Shown here: positions 6,373 to 15,539 of the stretch, piece by piece | Numbering within the stretch: position 1 is the first letter of the stretch | How the letters are laid out: each line of letters begins with the position of its first letter | Origin: an uncultured Bacteroidota bacterium | GTDB taxonomy: Bacteria; Bacteroidota; Bacteroidia; Chitinophagales; Chitinophagaceae | Direction: 5' to 3' | DNA: 32,272 bases | NCBI GenBank assembly: GCA_903881585.1 | Contig: CAIRTW010000233.1 | Location: forward strand, 1 to 32,272 | Made by a program: the position numbers and the translations under genes | Notes under the pieces: generated by a model | The model's input: only the letters and a program-made list of their open reading frames with translations | Databases searched by the model: none | What the model was told of the DNA's origin: nothing

Positions 6373-8403
6373 TCACTTCAGCCCCTCCCTTTCCTTCTGA
6401 AACCGCAGTAACTCATCCCGCAACCTCGCCGCTTCCATAAAGTCCAGGTCCTTTGCTGCCTTCTCCATATCCTTTTTAGTGCGGGCTATGATCTTATCCA
6501 GTTGTGCTGCCGAGCGATAGGCCACTTCATCTTCTGCAGCCATGGGCAGCACTTGATCCGGCACTGCATACTTGTTGTTTTCATCATACCCCTTTATGTC
6601 CAGCACAGAGCCTTGCAGCATTATTTCCTGTATAGATTTTTTGATGGTCATGGGTGTAATGCCGTGGTCCATGTTATACTTTACCTGCTTTTCCCTGCGG
6701 CGGTCTGTCTCATCCATGGTGCGGCGCATACTGTCGGTTATTTTATCGGCATAAAATATAACAAGGCCGTTCACATTACGCGCAGCACGCCCTGCCATCT
6801 GGGTCAATGATCGTTCATCTCTCAGAAACCCCTCCTTATCTGCATCCAGTATCGCCATCAGTGATACCTCGGGTAGGTCCAGTCCCTCACGAAGCAGGTT
6901 CACACCCACCAGCACATTGATGTTGCCCAGGCGCAGGTCGCGAAGTATTTCCACACGCTCCAGCGTATCCACCTCAGAGTGTATGTACTTGGAGTTAATG
7001 TTTATCCGCTTCAGGTATTTGTCCAGTTCCTCGGCCATGCGCTTGGTGAGCGTGGTTACCAGCACACGGTCACCACTTTTTACGCGCTTGTCTATTTCAT
7101 CCAGCAGATCATCTATCTGGTTTATGCTGGGGCGCACTTCTATCGGCGGCTCCAGTAGGCCCGTGGGCCTAACGATCTGTTCCACTACCACACCGCCGGT
7201 ATGCTCCAGCTCATACTTGCCCGGTGTGGCGCTGACGAACAGCACCTGCGATATCAACGCCTCAAACTCATAAAAATTCAGCGGCCGGTTATCCAGCGCC
7301 GATGGCAGCCGGAATCCAAAATCCACCAGCGTCAGCTTCCTCGACCTGTCACCACCATACATGCCGCTTATCTGGGGTATGGTCACATGGCTCTCATCTA
7401 TCACCAGCAGAAAATCATCCGGGAAATAATCGAGCAGGCAGAACGGACGTGCTCCCGGTTTTCTCCTGTCCAGGAACCGCGAGTAGTTCTCTATACCGCT
7501 GCAGTAGCCCAGTTCCTGTATCATCTCCACATCATAGCTCACCCGCTCTTTTATACGTTGTGCCTCTATATGCTTGCCTATTCGCTTGAAATATTCCACC
7601 TGCGCATTCATCTCATCCTGTATCTCATACATGATCTGCTGCATCTGGTCGCGCGGGGCAATGTACAGGTTCGCCGGAAATATCGCTGCGTTCTCCATCA
7701 CAGCAATGCGCTTGCCTGTATCCGGTTCAAAGCTCTCCACTTCTTCCACTTCATCACCAAAAAAGGTAATGCGGTAACCATAGTCCACATAAGGCAGGTT
7801 CACATCTACGGTATCACCATTCACCCGGAAAGTGCCACGTGAAAACTCGCCCTGGCTGCGGTTGTACAACGAATTCACCAGCTGATGCAGGAAATGATTT
7901 CTGCCCACACTATCTCCTTTCTTAAACCGGATGATGCTATTTGCATACTCGGTAGGGTTGCCGATACCGTAAATACATGACACCGACGCCACCACAATAA
8001 TATCACTCCTCCCGCTAAGCAAACTCGATGTGGCCCTTAGCCGCAGCTTCTCCAGCTCTTCATTTATCGACAGGTCTTTTTCTATGTAGGTATTCGATAC
8101 CGGCATATAAGCCTCCGGCTGGTAGTAGTCGTAATAAGATACAAAATACTCCACGGCATTATCCGGGAAGAAACTCCGGAACTCGCCATAGAGCTGCGCC
8201 ACCAGCGTTTTGTTGTGTGTGAGCACAAGCGTAGGTTTCTGTACCCGCTGTATCACATTGGCTACCGTAAATGTTTTTCCCGAACCAGTCACGCCCAGTA
8301 ACGTCTGGAACTGTTCTGCCTGCTCTATACCCTCCGAAAGCTGTTTTATAGCTTCCGGCTGGTCTCCTGCTGGCTCGTATGGACTTTGTATTTTGAACTT
8401 CAT
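6373..8403 (-). CDS. uvrB: UvrABC system protein B
   Basis: This is a full-length UvrB (676 residues), the damage-verifying helicase-like subunit of nucleotide excision repair. It receives DNA from UvrA and recruits UvrC for incision. Walker A GVTGSGKT is at residues 37-44. The beta-hairpin region is YYDYYQPEAYMPVSNTYIEKD (about 90-110), and its Tyr residues clamp DNA. Walker B is DESH at 336-339. The helicase motif VGVNLLREGLDLPEVS and QMAGRAARN lie in the C-terminal RecA-like domain. A C-terminal UVR domain (about 636-671, LDFMEAARLRDEL) binds UvrC. It is monocistronic between a convergent lipoprotein gene and a structured upstream region. No LexA-like box was recognised. Confidence 0.97.
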   Translation of the reverse strand: MKFKIQSPYEPAGDQPEAIKQLSEGIEQAEQFQTLLGVTGSGKTFTVANVIQRVQKPTLVLTHNKTLVAQLYGEFRSFFPDNAVEYFVSYYDYYQPEAYMPVSNTYIEKDLSINEELEKLRLRATSSLLSGRSDIIVVASVSCIYGIGNPTEYANSIIRFKKGDSVGRNHFLHQLVNSLYNRSQGEFSRGTFRVNGDTVDVNLPYVDYGYRITFFGDEVEEVESFEPDTGKRIAVMENAAIFPANLYIAPRDQMQQIMYEIQDEMNAQVEYFKRIGKHIEAQRIKERVSYDVEMIQELGYCSGIENYSRFLDRRKPGARPFCLLDYFPDDFLLVIDESHVTIPQISGMYGGDRSRKLTLVDFGFRLPSALDNRPLNFYEFEALISQVLFVSATPGKYELEHTGGVVVEQIVRPTGLLEPPIEVRPSINQIDDLLDEIDKRVKSGDRVLVTTLTKRMAEELDKYLKRININSKYIHSEVDTLERVEILRDLRLGNINVLVGVNLLREGLDLPEVSLMAILDADKEGFLRDERSLTQMAGRAARNVNGLVIFYADKITDSMRRTMDETDRRREKQVKYNMDHGITPMTIKKSIQEIMLQGSVLDIKGYDENNKYAVPDQVLPMAAEDEVAYRSAAQLDKIIARTKKDMEKAAKDLDFMEAARLRDELLRFQKEREGLK

Positions 8404-8436
8404 TTTTTAGTCTTCTGTTATGTCATATACCGCATC

Positions 8437-8464
8437 GTAGAGACGCCATGCATGGCGTCTCTAC
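8437..8464. repeat. Perfect 28-bp palindrome upstream of uvrB
   Basis: The half-site GTAGAGACGCCATG is followed by its exact reverse complement, with no spacer. It starts 34 bp upstream of the uvrB ATG. It could form a hairpin or cruciform, be a REP-type dispersed element, or be a site for a dimeric DNA-binding protein. It has no T-run on either side, so it is not a classical terminator. Confidence 0.85.
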
Positions 8465-8533
8465 CACACATCAAAGTCTCACTTGCTTCGCACAAAACAA
8501 ATTTCCGAATTTTAAAGGGAATATCAGGATAAA

Positions 8534-8563
8534 TGCCAAAAAAGAAAGCGCTCCGTAGAGCGC
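8534..8563 (-). terminator. Intrinsic terminator of the DNRLRE/T9SS gene
   Basis: On the minus strand GCGCTC, loop TACG and GAGCGC form a perfect 6-bp stem (8548-8563), followed by TTTCTTTTTTT (8537-8547). It lies 25 nt after the stop of the gene at 8588 and is correctly oriented for it. It also insulates uvrB from that gene. Confidence 0.85.
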
Positions 8564-8587
8564 CTGAATTTGAAAGCTCGAAAATCC

Positions 8588-9826
8588 TCATTCTCTTATC
8601 ACCTTCTTATATACAACGTCACTGCCACTGTAAATTTTCAGAAAATACAGTCCGGGCGAAAGTTTTGAGAGATCAAAGCTTTCCGTAGTTCCGGTAATTT
8701 TCTTTGAAAAGATAACCTGGCCCAATTCATCAGTCAGGCAAATACTTCCTTTATTAAATTGCGCTGGCAACTGCACAGTAAGCTCATCATGCGCGGGATT
8801 AGGAAAAATATGGACCGAGGATGCATCAACAGTTTTTACTCCCAGGCCGCCGCGTATCACCAGGGTCGCTGCAGAAGAAGTATCTGCACATGCAGGAGCG
8901 CTACCAATCAAACACCTGTAATGCGTTAAGTTCAGGTACATGCTTGCATCCTGTATGGTCAGCATATTTGTATTCACGCCGCTGTAAGGCCACACATTTG
9001 CTAAGTCTACGAAACCGGTGCCTGGATCTTCCTGCCATTGATAACTAGGTGACGAAGCTATAGTCGTAACTGAAAAGACCGCGGTGTCGCCCGCCAATAC
9101 TGTATCAGATATTGGTTCGCCGGTGATCGAAGGAACGCATACGTAAGTGACGATCAGTGCGGGGTGCAGGGTGCTGTCCGGATGATAGCAGGCCGCATAC
9201 ATTCTTGCTTGGTAGTAGGTTTCATCTTGTAGCCGGAAAAGAAATCCGGTGTTGGCATTGGCAACCATATCTGCGACAAGTGCTGTCACATCCATAGTGT
9301 CATTTTCGTTCCAGCGACTGTTCGACTCTGGGATGCTTACAGAATCAACATGCAGTACCGAAGGTTGATTGTTCCATGTTAATGTATATGTATTAAAAGT
9401 GTCGGCAAGTTCATACAGCCATGTAGCATTAGGGTTTGGATAGGAACTGCCTGGATAATATGAATTTCCATAGTTACCCAATGGGCTGGACGGCATACCG
9501 TATAAAATAAGACGCGCCGATGATATTACAGCGCCGTAAGGTATCACCATGGGATCCTTTAAGGCATCGAAACGAAGTATATGCCTGACGAAATCCGGGC
9601 AGCCTGACGCGGTCCATGCAATTGCGTCGAATTCTTTTATCACATACTCGTTACTGTCCGCGTAGTGCCAAAGAGCGCTGCCTAAACAGGAAGGAGATGT
9701 AGTATCGATGGTTGTGAGGTTATTTTCTTTTCCATTTGTAAAATGTGGCTGAATAACAACGGTTGTCTGTGCAATACTGGTCAGCGAGGCGACACACGCC
9801 ACGATCAGGTGTAGTAATTTCTTCAT
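8588..9826 (-). CDS. Secreted DNRLRE / Ig-like protein with T9SS type A sorting domain
   Basis: The protein has 412 residues from the ATG at 9826. The frame runs 18 codons further up, but MKKLLHLIVACVASLTSIAQ is a textbook signal peptide, so the internal Met is chosen. Residues of about 22-230 resemble the DNRLRE domain found in surface and carbohydrate-binding proteins: IPYGAVISSARLILYG, TYTLTWNNQPSV, WNENDTMDVTALVADM and HPALIVTYV. An Ig-like segment follows (about 232-325; YQWQEDPGTGF, LTIQDAS, YRCLIGS). The last 75 residues (IFPNPAHDELTV...GLYFLKIYSG...KKVIRE) are a type A C-terminal sorting domain, read by T9SS at the outer membrane and normally removed on export. A dedicated terminator follows. 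The ligand is unknown; there is no catalytic motif. Confidence 0.85.
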   Translation of the reverse strand: MKKLLHLIVACVASLTSIAQTTVVIQPHFTNGKENNLTTIDTTSPSCLGSALWHYADSNEYVIKEFDAIAWTASGCPDFVRHILRFDALKDPMVIPYGAVISSARLILYGMPSSPLGNYGNSYYPGSSYPNPNATWLYELADTFNTYTLTWNNQPSVLHVDSVSIPESNSRWNENDTMDVTALVADMVANANTGFLFRLQDETYYQARMYAACYHPDSTLHPALIVTYVCVPSITGEPISDTVLAGDTAVFSVTTIASSPSYQWQEDPGTGFVDLANVWPYSGVNTNMLTIQDASMYLNLTHYRCLIGSAPACADTSSAATLVIRGGLGVKTVDASSVHIFPNPAHDELTVQLPAQFNKGSICLTDELGQVIFSKKITGTTESFDLSKLSPGLYFLKIYSGSDVVYKKVIRE

Positions 9827-9953
9827 GAGAGAATTAGTGTGTGTAAGGAAAATTATTTCAGCAGTGTACAGCAAATACAATGCCAGAATTATAACAAACT
9901 TTTAATAAGAAAAAATTAAAACGGCCAGGCACAACTGGTGCGTAAAGCTACTT

Positions 9954-12900
9954 TTACTTGAGCAGTGTCACATTACCTTGGTGGTGTTCCTTTTCGCCAT
10001 CTATAAATGTAGCGTCAATAACATAAATATACACCCCTTCCGGCTGCATCACATTGTTGAAGCGGCCGTCCCAGCCCCTGCCTTCTGTATTGCTGGTTGT
10101 AAATATCAGTTCTCCCCACCGGTCATATATATTCATGGTAAAGCCCGATAGCCCTCTGCCCAGCAGCGGCCGTGGCAGGAAGTAATCGTTCGATCCATCT
10201 CCGTTGGGCGTAAACGCATTCGGAATATCGAGGAAGCAGCCATTCTGCACCCATACCGTATCTGTTGATGAGCAGCCGGCTATTGATACGGTACAGTAGT
10301 AATAACCCGGGCTCACCACTGCCGTATAGGGTGTGGTTTCTCCATTGCTCCACATCCATTTAGCCAGCGGGTTGGTCCCGTTGATGTTGTCCATCAGTGT
10401 TATGCCTGTGCTGCCGGCACATATCGAGGTATCTGGCCCGAGGTCAATAACAGGATAGCCGAAAATAACCACTTGCCGCCACGTGCTTGTATCCGGGCAG
10501 GCCCTGTAGAACGCCTCAACAGATACGGTATATATACCTGCCGATGAAAATCCATGCACAACCGGGTTGCTGTTCTGCGCTGTTCCGCCATCGCTGAAGG
10601 TCCAGGTAACGCCTGTATTGCCAAACGAAGTATAGATGCCCGTGAAGGTAATATCATGGCCGCCGCACATTACTGTATCGGTAGCGGTGATGCTGATCGC
10701 GCTCATCGAGTCAACAGTTATGGGCATTTTAACCGTATCACTGCATGGTACATAATTGGTCACTATCAGCTGCACATTGTAAGTGCCTGAATTGTAAAAA
10801 ATATGTGTTGCATCCGTTGTGGTGGCTATATCACCATCCCCAAACATCCAGGTATAAGTGAGTGATATACCGGTAGACGTATTGGTAAATACCACTGGTT
10901 TTCCCTGGCACAGGAAGCTGTCCGGCACCGCTGTAAAGCCAGCCACTATCAGGTTTTTCAGCTCTACGCTCTGCTTCGAACTATCTACGCATCGTGTATT
11001 GGTAATGATGAGTCTGATAGTATAAGTTCCGGACGCAGAATAAATGTGGGCTGGGTTGATAGCCGTGCTGGTAGCGCCATCGCCAAACGACCAGGTATAC
11101 GTAAGGTCTGAGGCAGGGGCGGAGTAGTTGGTACAAACCACGGTATCTCCATTACAACCCTCATGCACCACATAAGTAAAGCTGTCTGTTATAGGTGGCG
11201 CTACTAATGTATCTGGCCCCAGCACGTTCGATACGCATACGCCACCCGTTTTGGCAATGATATTTGAATAGATACCCTCGCACAGGTTCGTAAGCAGTAC
11301 CGTGCTGTCTGGCCCAATGAAGTATGCCCCGCCCGGCTGTGGCGCACCGTTGAATGAATACGTCACCGTATCCGTCTGCCCCGGGTGCAATCCATAAAGT
11401 GTGAGGCTACCATCGCAGAAACCACATTTTGTGGGGTTCTTATAGCTTACCGCGCGTATGGTGAACGGCGGCACAGTAAGATCTGCCGGGCCTAACGTGT
11501 TCGATACACACACACCGCCGGTACGTGCTATAAAATTGTCGTAAGTGCCAAAACATAAACCTGTCAGCAACACCATACTATCGGCTGGTACCGTGAGAAT
11601 AATGGGTGGCATTGCTCCGCCATCGAATGTGTAGTTCACAGTATCCGGCTCTCCCGGATGCAGGCCATAAAGCGTGATCGTCCCATTGCAAACACCGCAG
11701 TAGTCCGGGTTGGTGAAGCTCAGTGCACGCATGGTGAAGGGTGGCACGGTCAGGTTGGCTGGCCCCAGTGTATTAGAGACACAGATGCCTGCCGTATGCG
11801 CTATAAAATTATCATACAGCCCTGCACATAATCCGGTAAGCACGATCATGCTGTCTGCTGGTATCACCTGTATTACCGGCGGTTGTGCCACACCGTCCTT
11901 TGTATAGTTCACCGTATCCAGCTGGCCGGGGTGCAGGCCATAAAGCGTTATTGTCCCGTTGCAGATGCCGCAATAGTCGGGGTTTGTGAAGGTGAGCGCG
12001 CGCATGGTAAACGGTGGTACGGTAAGCGTAACCGGCCCCAGCGAATTAGATACACAGCCTGCTCCCGCATGGGCTATAAAATTATCATAAACATCTGCAC
12101 ACAGGCCGGTCAGTACCATCATGCTGTCTGCAGGTATGGTAAGGATAACGGGCGGCTGGGCCACACCACCTTTCGTATAGTCTATCGTATCCAGCGCGCC
12201 TGGGTGTAAGCCATAAATGGTTATGGTGCCATTGCAGATACCACAATAATCCGGGTTAGTGAAACCTATCGCCCTTACCGTAAGTGGCGGCACTGTAAGT
12301 GTCACCGGCCCCAATGTATTCGATACGCAAACGCCGCCGGTGTGCGCTATGAAGTCAGCGTAAACTCCTGCGCACAGCCCGGAGATCACAACCTCGCTGT
12401 CTGCCGGAATAAACAATATGACCGGTGGTTGTGCCGCGCCGTTATACGTATAGTTCACCGTGTCTGTTTCGCCTGGGTGCAGGCCATGCAGTGTTATTGT
12501 TCCATTGCATACACCGCAATAATCAGGGTTTGTGAAACTGACAGATCGCATGGTAAACGGCGGCGCTGTAAGCGTCACAGGGCCAAGTGTATTGGATACA
12601 CAGATGCCGCCGGTATGGGCTATGAAATTGGCATAGACGCCCGCGCACAGGCCGGTGATGACAACCTCGCTGTCTGCTGGTATAAGCCGTATCACAGGTG
12701 GTTGCGCTACTCCGTTATACGTATAGTTTATGGTATCCGTCTGGCCGGGGTGCAGGCCATACAGGGTGATCGTTCCATCGCACAGGCCGCAATAAGATGG
12801 ATTTGTGGAGGTAATTGCCCGCATCGTGAACGGCGGTGTAACAAGGCTCACCGGCCCAAGGGCATTTGATACGCATATGCCCGCCGTTTTTGCAATGATA

Positions 12901-15155
12901 TTTGCATAAATGCCTGCGCAAAGGCCGGTCAATGTCACTGTGCTGTCTGCACCTACAAGGAAAACAACAGCAGGCCCTGCACCGCCATCATGTATATAAG
13001 TGATCGTATCGGTTTGCCCGGGGTGAAGGCCATAAAGCGTAATGGTACCGTCACACATACCGCACCACGAGAGGTTGGTAAAGGTTATCGCCCTCATGGT
13101 AAACGGCGGTACACTAAGTGTTACCGGGCCCAAGGCATTTGATATGCAGACGCCATCGGTCTTAGCCACAAAGTTCAGGTACGTGCCTTGGCAAAGTCCC
13201 GTTAGTGTTACCGTACTGTCGGCCCCTATCAGGTGGTATATGGGTGCCGCTGTACCGCCTCCATATACATAAGTTATGGTGTCTGTTTCGCCGGGTCGCA
13301 ACCCATACAAAGTAATAGAACCATTGCAGAAACCGCACCAGGTGGGGTTTATAGAAGTAAGCGCCCGCATGGTAAAGGGAGGGTTCACCAGCACCACAGG
13401 GCCTACAGTGCTTGATATGCAATTGTAGTAGGTGGCCGTAATTGCTGTATAGATGCCGGCAAGCAGGCCTGTCAGCACCACTGTGCTGTCAGTGGCCACC
13501 GTATGTATTTGCGATGGTTGCACCACACCATTGAAAGTGAATTTGATCGTGTCAATCGTTCCTGCGGGCAGGTGGTGCAGTGTTATTGTTCCGTCATTAT
13601 TGCCGCAGTAACTGGGGTTGGTAAAAGTTGCGGTAGGCACTATGGCTACCGGCGCATTTATGGTAAATACCAGGTCTGCTTTGCATACATGGCCCGGGTT
13701 TGTAAAAATGGTCAGCGTATAGGTGCCCGGCAAAATACTGTCAGTAAAAGGAACGCCGTAATATACCCACGATTGTATGGTATCTCCTGGCCCGCTGGAT
13801 AGGTCTATGGCCCATGAAGTGCCCCCGCCACCGGGTATGATCGATATGTCCGCTTTCTTCGTACAGGTAGCTGGCGACACCAGCGAGTAGCTGATCGTTG
13901 GCAATGTCATTATGGTGACCGTATATGCTATCGTCTGCACACCTGCCAGCGGGCAATTGTTATCGGTATAGGTTACGAAAAAAGTATAGATGCCGGGCGT
14001 TACACCTGTCGAATTCCACGAAAAAGTGCAGTGGGGCGTTGGCGTTCCGTTTCCCGTTGTAGTAAATGTAGCGCCTGTTGGCAGCCCCGCGTAGGTCACT
14101 GTAATATTATTGGTAGTACCCGGCTCTACTGGGTTAATATTCACCGAAAACGGTCCCGAATTGGCACATATCTGGAAGTGCGTACTGTCGGTTATCGTGC
14201 CATTTACAGCGCCGCTCAGCACACCTGATATAGCCGGTGTAGTGCAGGTAAGCACAAGGAAGGTCATCTCCCTCTGGCTCGTACCTACAAAGGCCCCTGC
14301 CCTCCGTTCCTCAATATTATACACTACCAGCGATCGTTGCAATAAATTAGGATAAAAAGTAATTTGTCCATTTGTAGGATCGAAGGCAAATGTGGTCGTT
14401 GCAAGTGGCGCCGTGGGGGTGTAAGGGGGTATATATGCAACTGCCCCCCCGATGCCGCAGAAGGTCGTGGTCCCTCCACCGGTTGCAGGTGAGTTTATCC
14501 CAGGTACCAGGAAGAATGTCAGGCTGTCACCATCTGGGTCTATTGCGCCGGGATTGTAGTTATCGCTGTTGTCCAGGCAAAAAAACGGTGTTGGCACTAC
14601 CGTAAGATTGGGGCTGGAATTGTGGTAGGTGGTATTATTAAGCGTATCCTCAAGCTCTATTATTGTGCCGCTGGTAATATTGGTGATCGCAGCCGCCCTG
14701 CCTGCCTGTCCGTCGCCCATAAACCCGATGAACACAAACCGCCATACCGCAGAAGTATAGGGTAAGGTATAAGTACCGGAATATACAAACTTTTTAATGC
14801 CCGGTATGGTGTATGATGTGTTAGTGCATTGTGTGAGGTCAACATCTGCGGGGCATACAGGTGTTATCTCTACACCTGTCGAGGGAGGCTCAATGGCCAG
14901 GTTAATATTATCGATATTAGTTGCACCATCATAAATACAGATGTTCGGTGTTGCCCCAGGGAGTGTACCAAACGCCACTGAGCTGGCTGGCCCGCAATCC
15001 CCATACACGATAAGAGTGACCTTATATGTATTGCCGCTTTGCCATGTATAAAACAGGTCCACGCCCACCACATGCGATGCGTGCACGCTTGCGCTTAGCA
15101 GTAATAGCAGTGCGGAGACAAGAAGGCTTCGCAGATAGGTCGGTACTTTTTTCAT
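9954..15155 (-). CDS. Giant T9SS type B surface protein with four-Cys 91-residue repeats and PKD domains
   Basis: This 1733-residue protein starts with a signal peptide (MKKVPTYLRSLLVSALLLLLSASVHA). The N-terminal 500 residues form a beta-rich region common in Bacteroidota gliding-associated proteins (HVVGVDLFYTW, GDCGPASSVAF). Residues 505-594 are a divergent repeat; 595-1322 are eight units of exactly 91 residues with NPxYCGxCxGTITLYGLHPG, LTGLCAGxY and GxCVSNxLGP. PKD-like domains follow (TYTWSFGDG, TYTWMFGDG, VTWTFSDGG; about 1325-1590). The end carries the gliding-motility-associated C-terminal domain (IPNAFTPNGDGSNDYF, YDRWGELIF, WDGRF, GVYIYVI), a type B T9SS signal that leaves cargo attached to the surface. 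It is probably an adhesin or surface filament. The repeats recall SprB-repeat architecture, but that relationship is inference. Confidence 0.88.
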   Translation of the reverse strand: MKKVPTYLRSLLVSALLLLLSASVHASHVVGVDLFYTWQSGNTYKVTLIVYGDCGPASSVAFGTLPGATPNICIYDGATNIDNINLAIEPPSTGVEITPVCPADVDLTQCTNTSYTIPGIKKFVYSGTYTLPYTSAVWRFVFIGFMGDGQAGRAAAITNITSGTIIELEDTLNNTTYHNSSPNLTVVPTPFFCLDNSDNYNPGAIDPDGDSLTFFLVPGINSPATGGGTTTFCGIGGAVAYIPPYTPTAPLATTTFAFDPTNGQITFYPNLLQRSLVVYNIEERRAGAFVGTSQREMTFLVLTCTTPAISGVLSGAVNGTITDSTHFQICANSGPFSVNINPVEPGTTNNITVTYAGLPTGATFTTTGNGTPTPHCTFSWNSTGVTPGIYTFFVTYTDNNCPLAGVQTIAYTVTIMTLPTISYSLVSPATCTKKADISIIPGGGGTSWAIDLSSGPGDTIQSWVYYGVPFTDSILPGTYTLTIFTNPGHVCKADLVFTINAPVAIVPTATFTNPSYCGNNDGTITLHHLPAGTIDTIKFTFNGVVQPSQIHTVATDSTVVLTGLLAGIYTAITATYYNCISSTVGPVVLVNPPFTMRALTSINPTWCGFCNGSITLYGLRPGETDTITYVYGGGTAAPIYHLIGADSTVTLTGLCQGTYLNFVAKTDGVCISNALGPVTLSVPPFTMRAITFTNLSWCGMCDGTITLYGLHPGQTDTITYIHDGGAGPAVVFLVGADSTVTLTGLCAGIYANIIAKTAGICVSNALGPVSLVTPPFTMRAITSTNPSYCGLCDGTITLYGLHPGQTDTINYTYNGVAQPPVIRLIPADSEVVITGLCAGVYANFIAHTGGICVSNTLGPVTLTAPPFTMRSVSFTNPDYCGVCNGTITLHGLHPGETDTVNYTYNGAAQPPVILFIPADSEVVISGLCAGVYADFIAHTGGVCVSNTLGPVTLTVPPLTVRAIGFTNPDYCGICNGTITIYGLHPGALDTIDYTKGGVAQPPVILTIPADSMMVLTGLCADVYDNFIAHAGAGCVSNSLGPVTLTVPPFTMRALTFTNPDYCGICNGTITLYGLHPGQLDTVNYTKDGVAQPPVIQVIPADSMIVLTGLCAGLYDNFIAHTAGICVSNTLGPANLTVPPFTMRALSFTNPDYCGVCNGTITLYGLHPGEPDTVNYTFDGGAMPPIILTVPADSMVLLTGLCFGTYDNFIARTGGVCVSNTLGPADLTVPPFTIRAVSYKNPTKCGFCDGSLTLYGLHPGQTDTVTYSFNGAPQPGGAYFIGPDSTVLLTNLCEGIYSNIIAKTGGVCVSNVLGPDTLVAPPITDSFTYVVHEGCNGDTVVCTNYSAPASDLTYTWSFGDGATSTAINPAHIYSASGTYTIRLIITNTRCVDSSKQSVELKNLIVAGFTAVPDSFLCQGKPVVFTNTSTGISLTYTWMFGDGDIATTTDATHIFYNSGTYNVQLIVTNYVPCSDTVKMPITVDSMSAISITATDTVMCGGHDITFTGIYTSFGNTGVTWTFSDGGTAQNSNPVVHGFSSAGIYTVSVEAFYRACPDTSTWRQVVIFGYPVIDLGPDTSICAGSTGITLMDNINGTNPLAKWMWSNGETTPYTAVVSPGYYYCTVSIAGCSSTDTVWVQNGCFLDIPNAFTPNGDGSNDYFLPRPLLGRGLSGFTMNIYDRWGELIFTTSNTEGRGWDGRFNNVMQPEGVYIYVIDATFIDGEKEHHQGNVTLLK
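11190..13373 (-). repeat. Eight tandem 273-bp coding repeats (91 residues each)
   Basis: Eight in-frame units cover exactly 8 x 273 bp, corresponding to residues 595-1322 of the type B surface protein. Each unit has CGxC (CGFC, CGMC, CGLC, CGVC or CGIC), a third Cys in GLC and a fourth in the GxC before (V/I)SN. A ninth, degenerate unit (13374-13643; CGNN in place of CGxC) precedes them. Neighbouring units differ at many third codon positions although the protein is conserved. Confidence 0.9.
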
Positions 15156-15180
15156 AAAATATTATAACAAAGCAAATAGC

Positions 15181-15214
15181 AAAAAGTATTTTTCATTCCG
15201 GGGAATAAGCTCAA
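15181..15214 (-). promoter_or_regulatory. Candidate promoter of the giant type B surface protein gene
   Basis: On the minus strand TTG (15214-15212) and TACTTTTT (15188-15181) are 23 nt apart, which fits TTG-N(17-23)-TAnnTTTG with one mismatch. The leader to the ATG at 15155 would be about 20 nt. The assignment is tentative because the region is AT-rich. Confidence 0.3.
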
Positions 15215-15235
15215 AAAGAGCATAACAATATGCTC
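15213..15235 (-). terminator. Minus-strand terminator-like hairpin upstream of the giant gene
   Basis: On the minus strand GAGCATA and TATGCTC form a perfect 7-bp stem around TTGT (15235-15218), followed by TTTTT (15217-15213). It lies 58 nt upstream of the start at 15155 and no convincing minus-strand gene precedes it. A competing stem, GCTC-TTTTT-GAGC, uses the 3' arm. It may end an unseen transcript or act as a leader attenuator. Confidence 0.6.
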
Positions 15236-15515
15236 CAACGCATGAAATTAGTTATTATTTTCATTCATAACAAAATATTTGGGTGAATTTTCCGATTCCT
15301 GTGGCTAAGGCGATACCACTTTAATTATCAGTTGAAAAGCCGCGAATATGCCGTTGCGACTAAATCCAGCGCAAAAGCCCTCGACCGTCCAGATCGTGCC
15401 ATACCAAAGATTGTTATAATAATATTTTGTATTTGCCTTTGTCTTGATTTTACTGATGTTAGATTTAATTAGCGTTATTGTAAATAGCTTTTCTAAAAGA
15501 TACAAGGCCAATTGC
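15236..15515. other. Intergenic region between divergent genes
   Basis: The full gap between the two divergent genes (15156-15539) holds the minus-strand hairpin, two promoter candidates and an AT-rich tract around 15400-15500. A minus frame of 68 codons (15305-15511) has only a TTG start and no recognisable product, so I do not call it a gene. Nothing else is recognisable. Confidence 0.5.
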
Positions 15516-15523
15516 TATATTTG
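15516..15523 (+). promoter_or_regulatory. -7 element of the DUF4846-M23 operon
   Basis: TATATTTG is a full match to TAnnTTTG, 16 nt before the ATG at 15540. This implies a very short leader. A clear TTG at the -33 position is missing; the nearest T-rich hexamer (GCTTTT, 15487-15492) is 23 nt upstream. Confidence 0.5.
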
Positions 15524-15539
15524 ACTAACAAAATATCAT

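Noticed and set aside
12342-12869. 175-codon plus ORF
   Set aside because: Antisense to the 273-bp repeats of the type B surface protein; repeated codon use keeps the opposite frame open. No signal or domain.
15305-15511. 68-codon minus ORF before the giant type B gene
   Set aside because: Only a TTG start, Lys/Asn/Tyr-biased content and no family features; the hairpin downstream does not by itself prove a gene.
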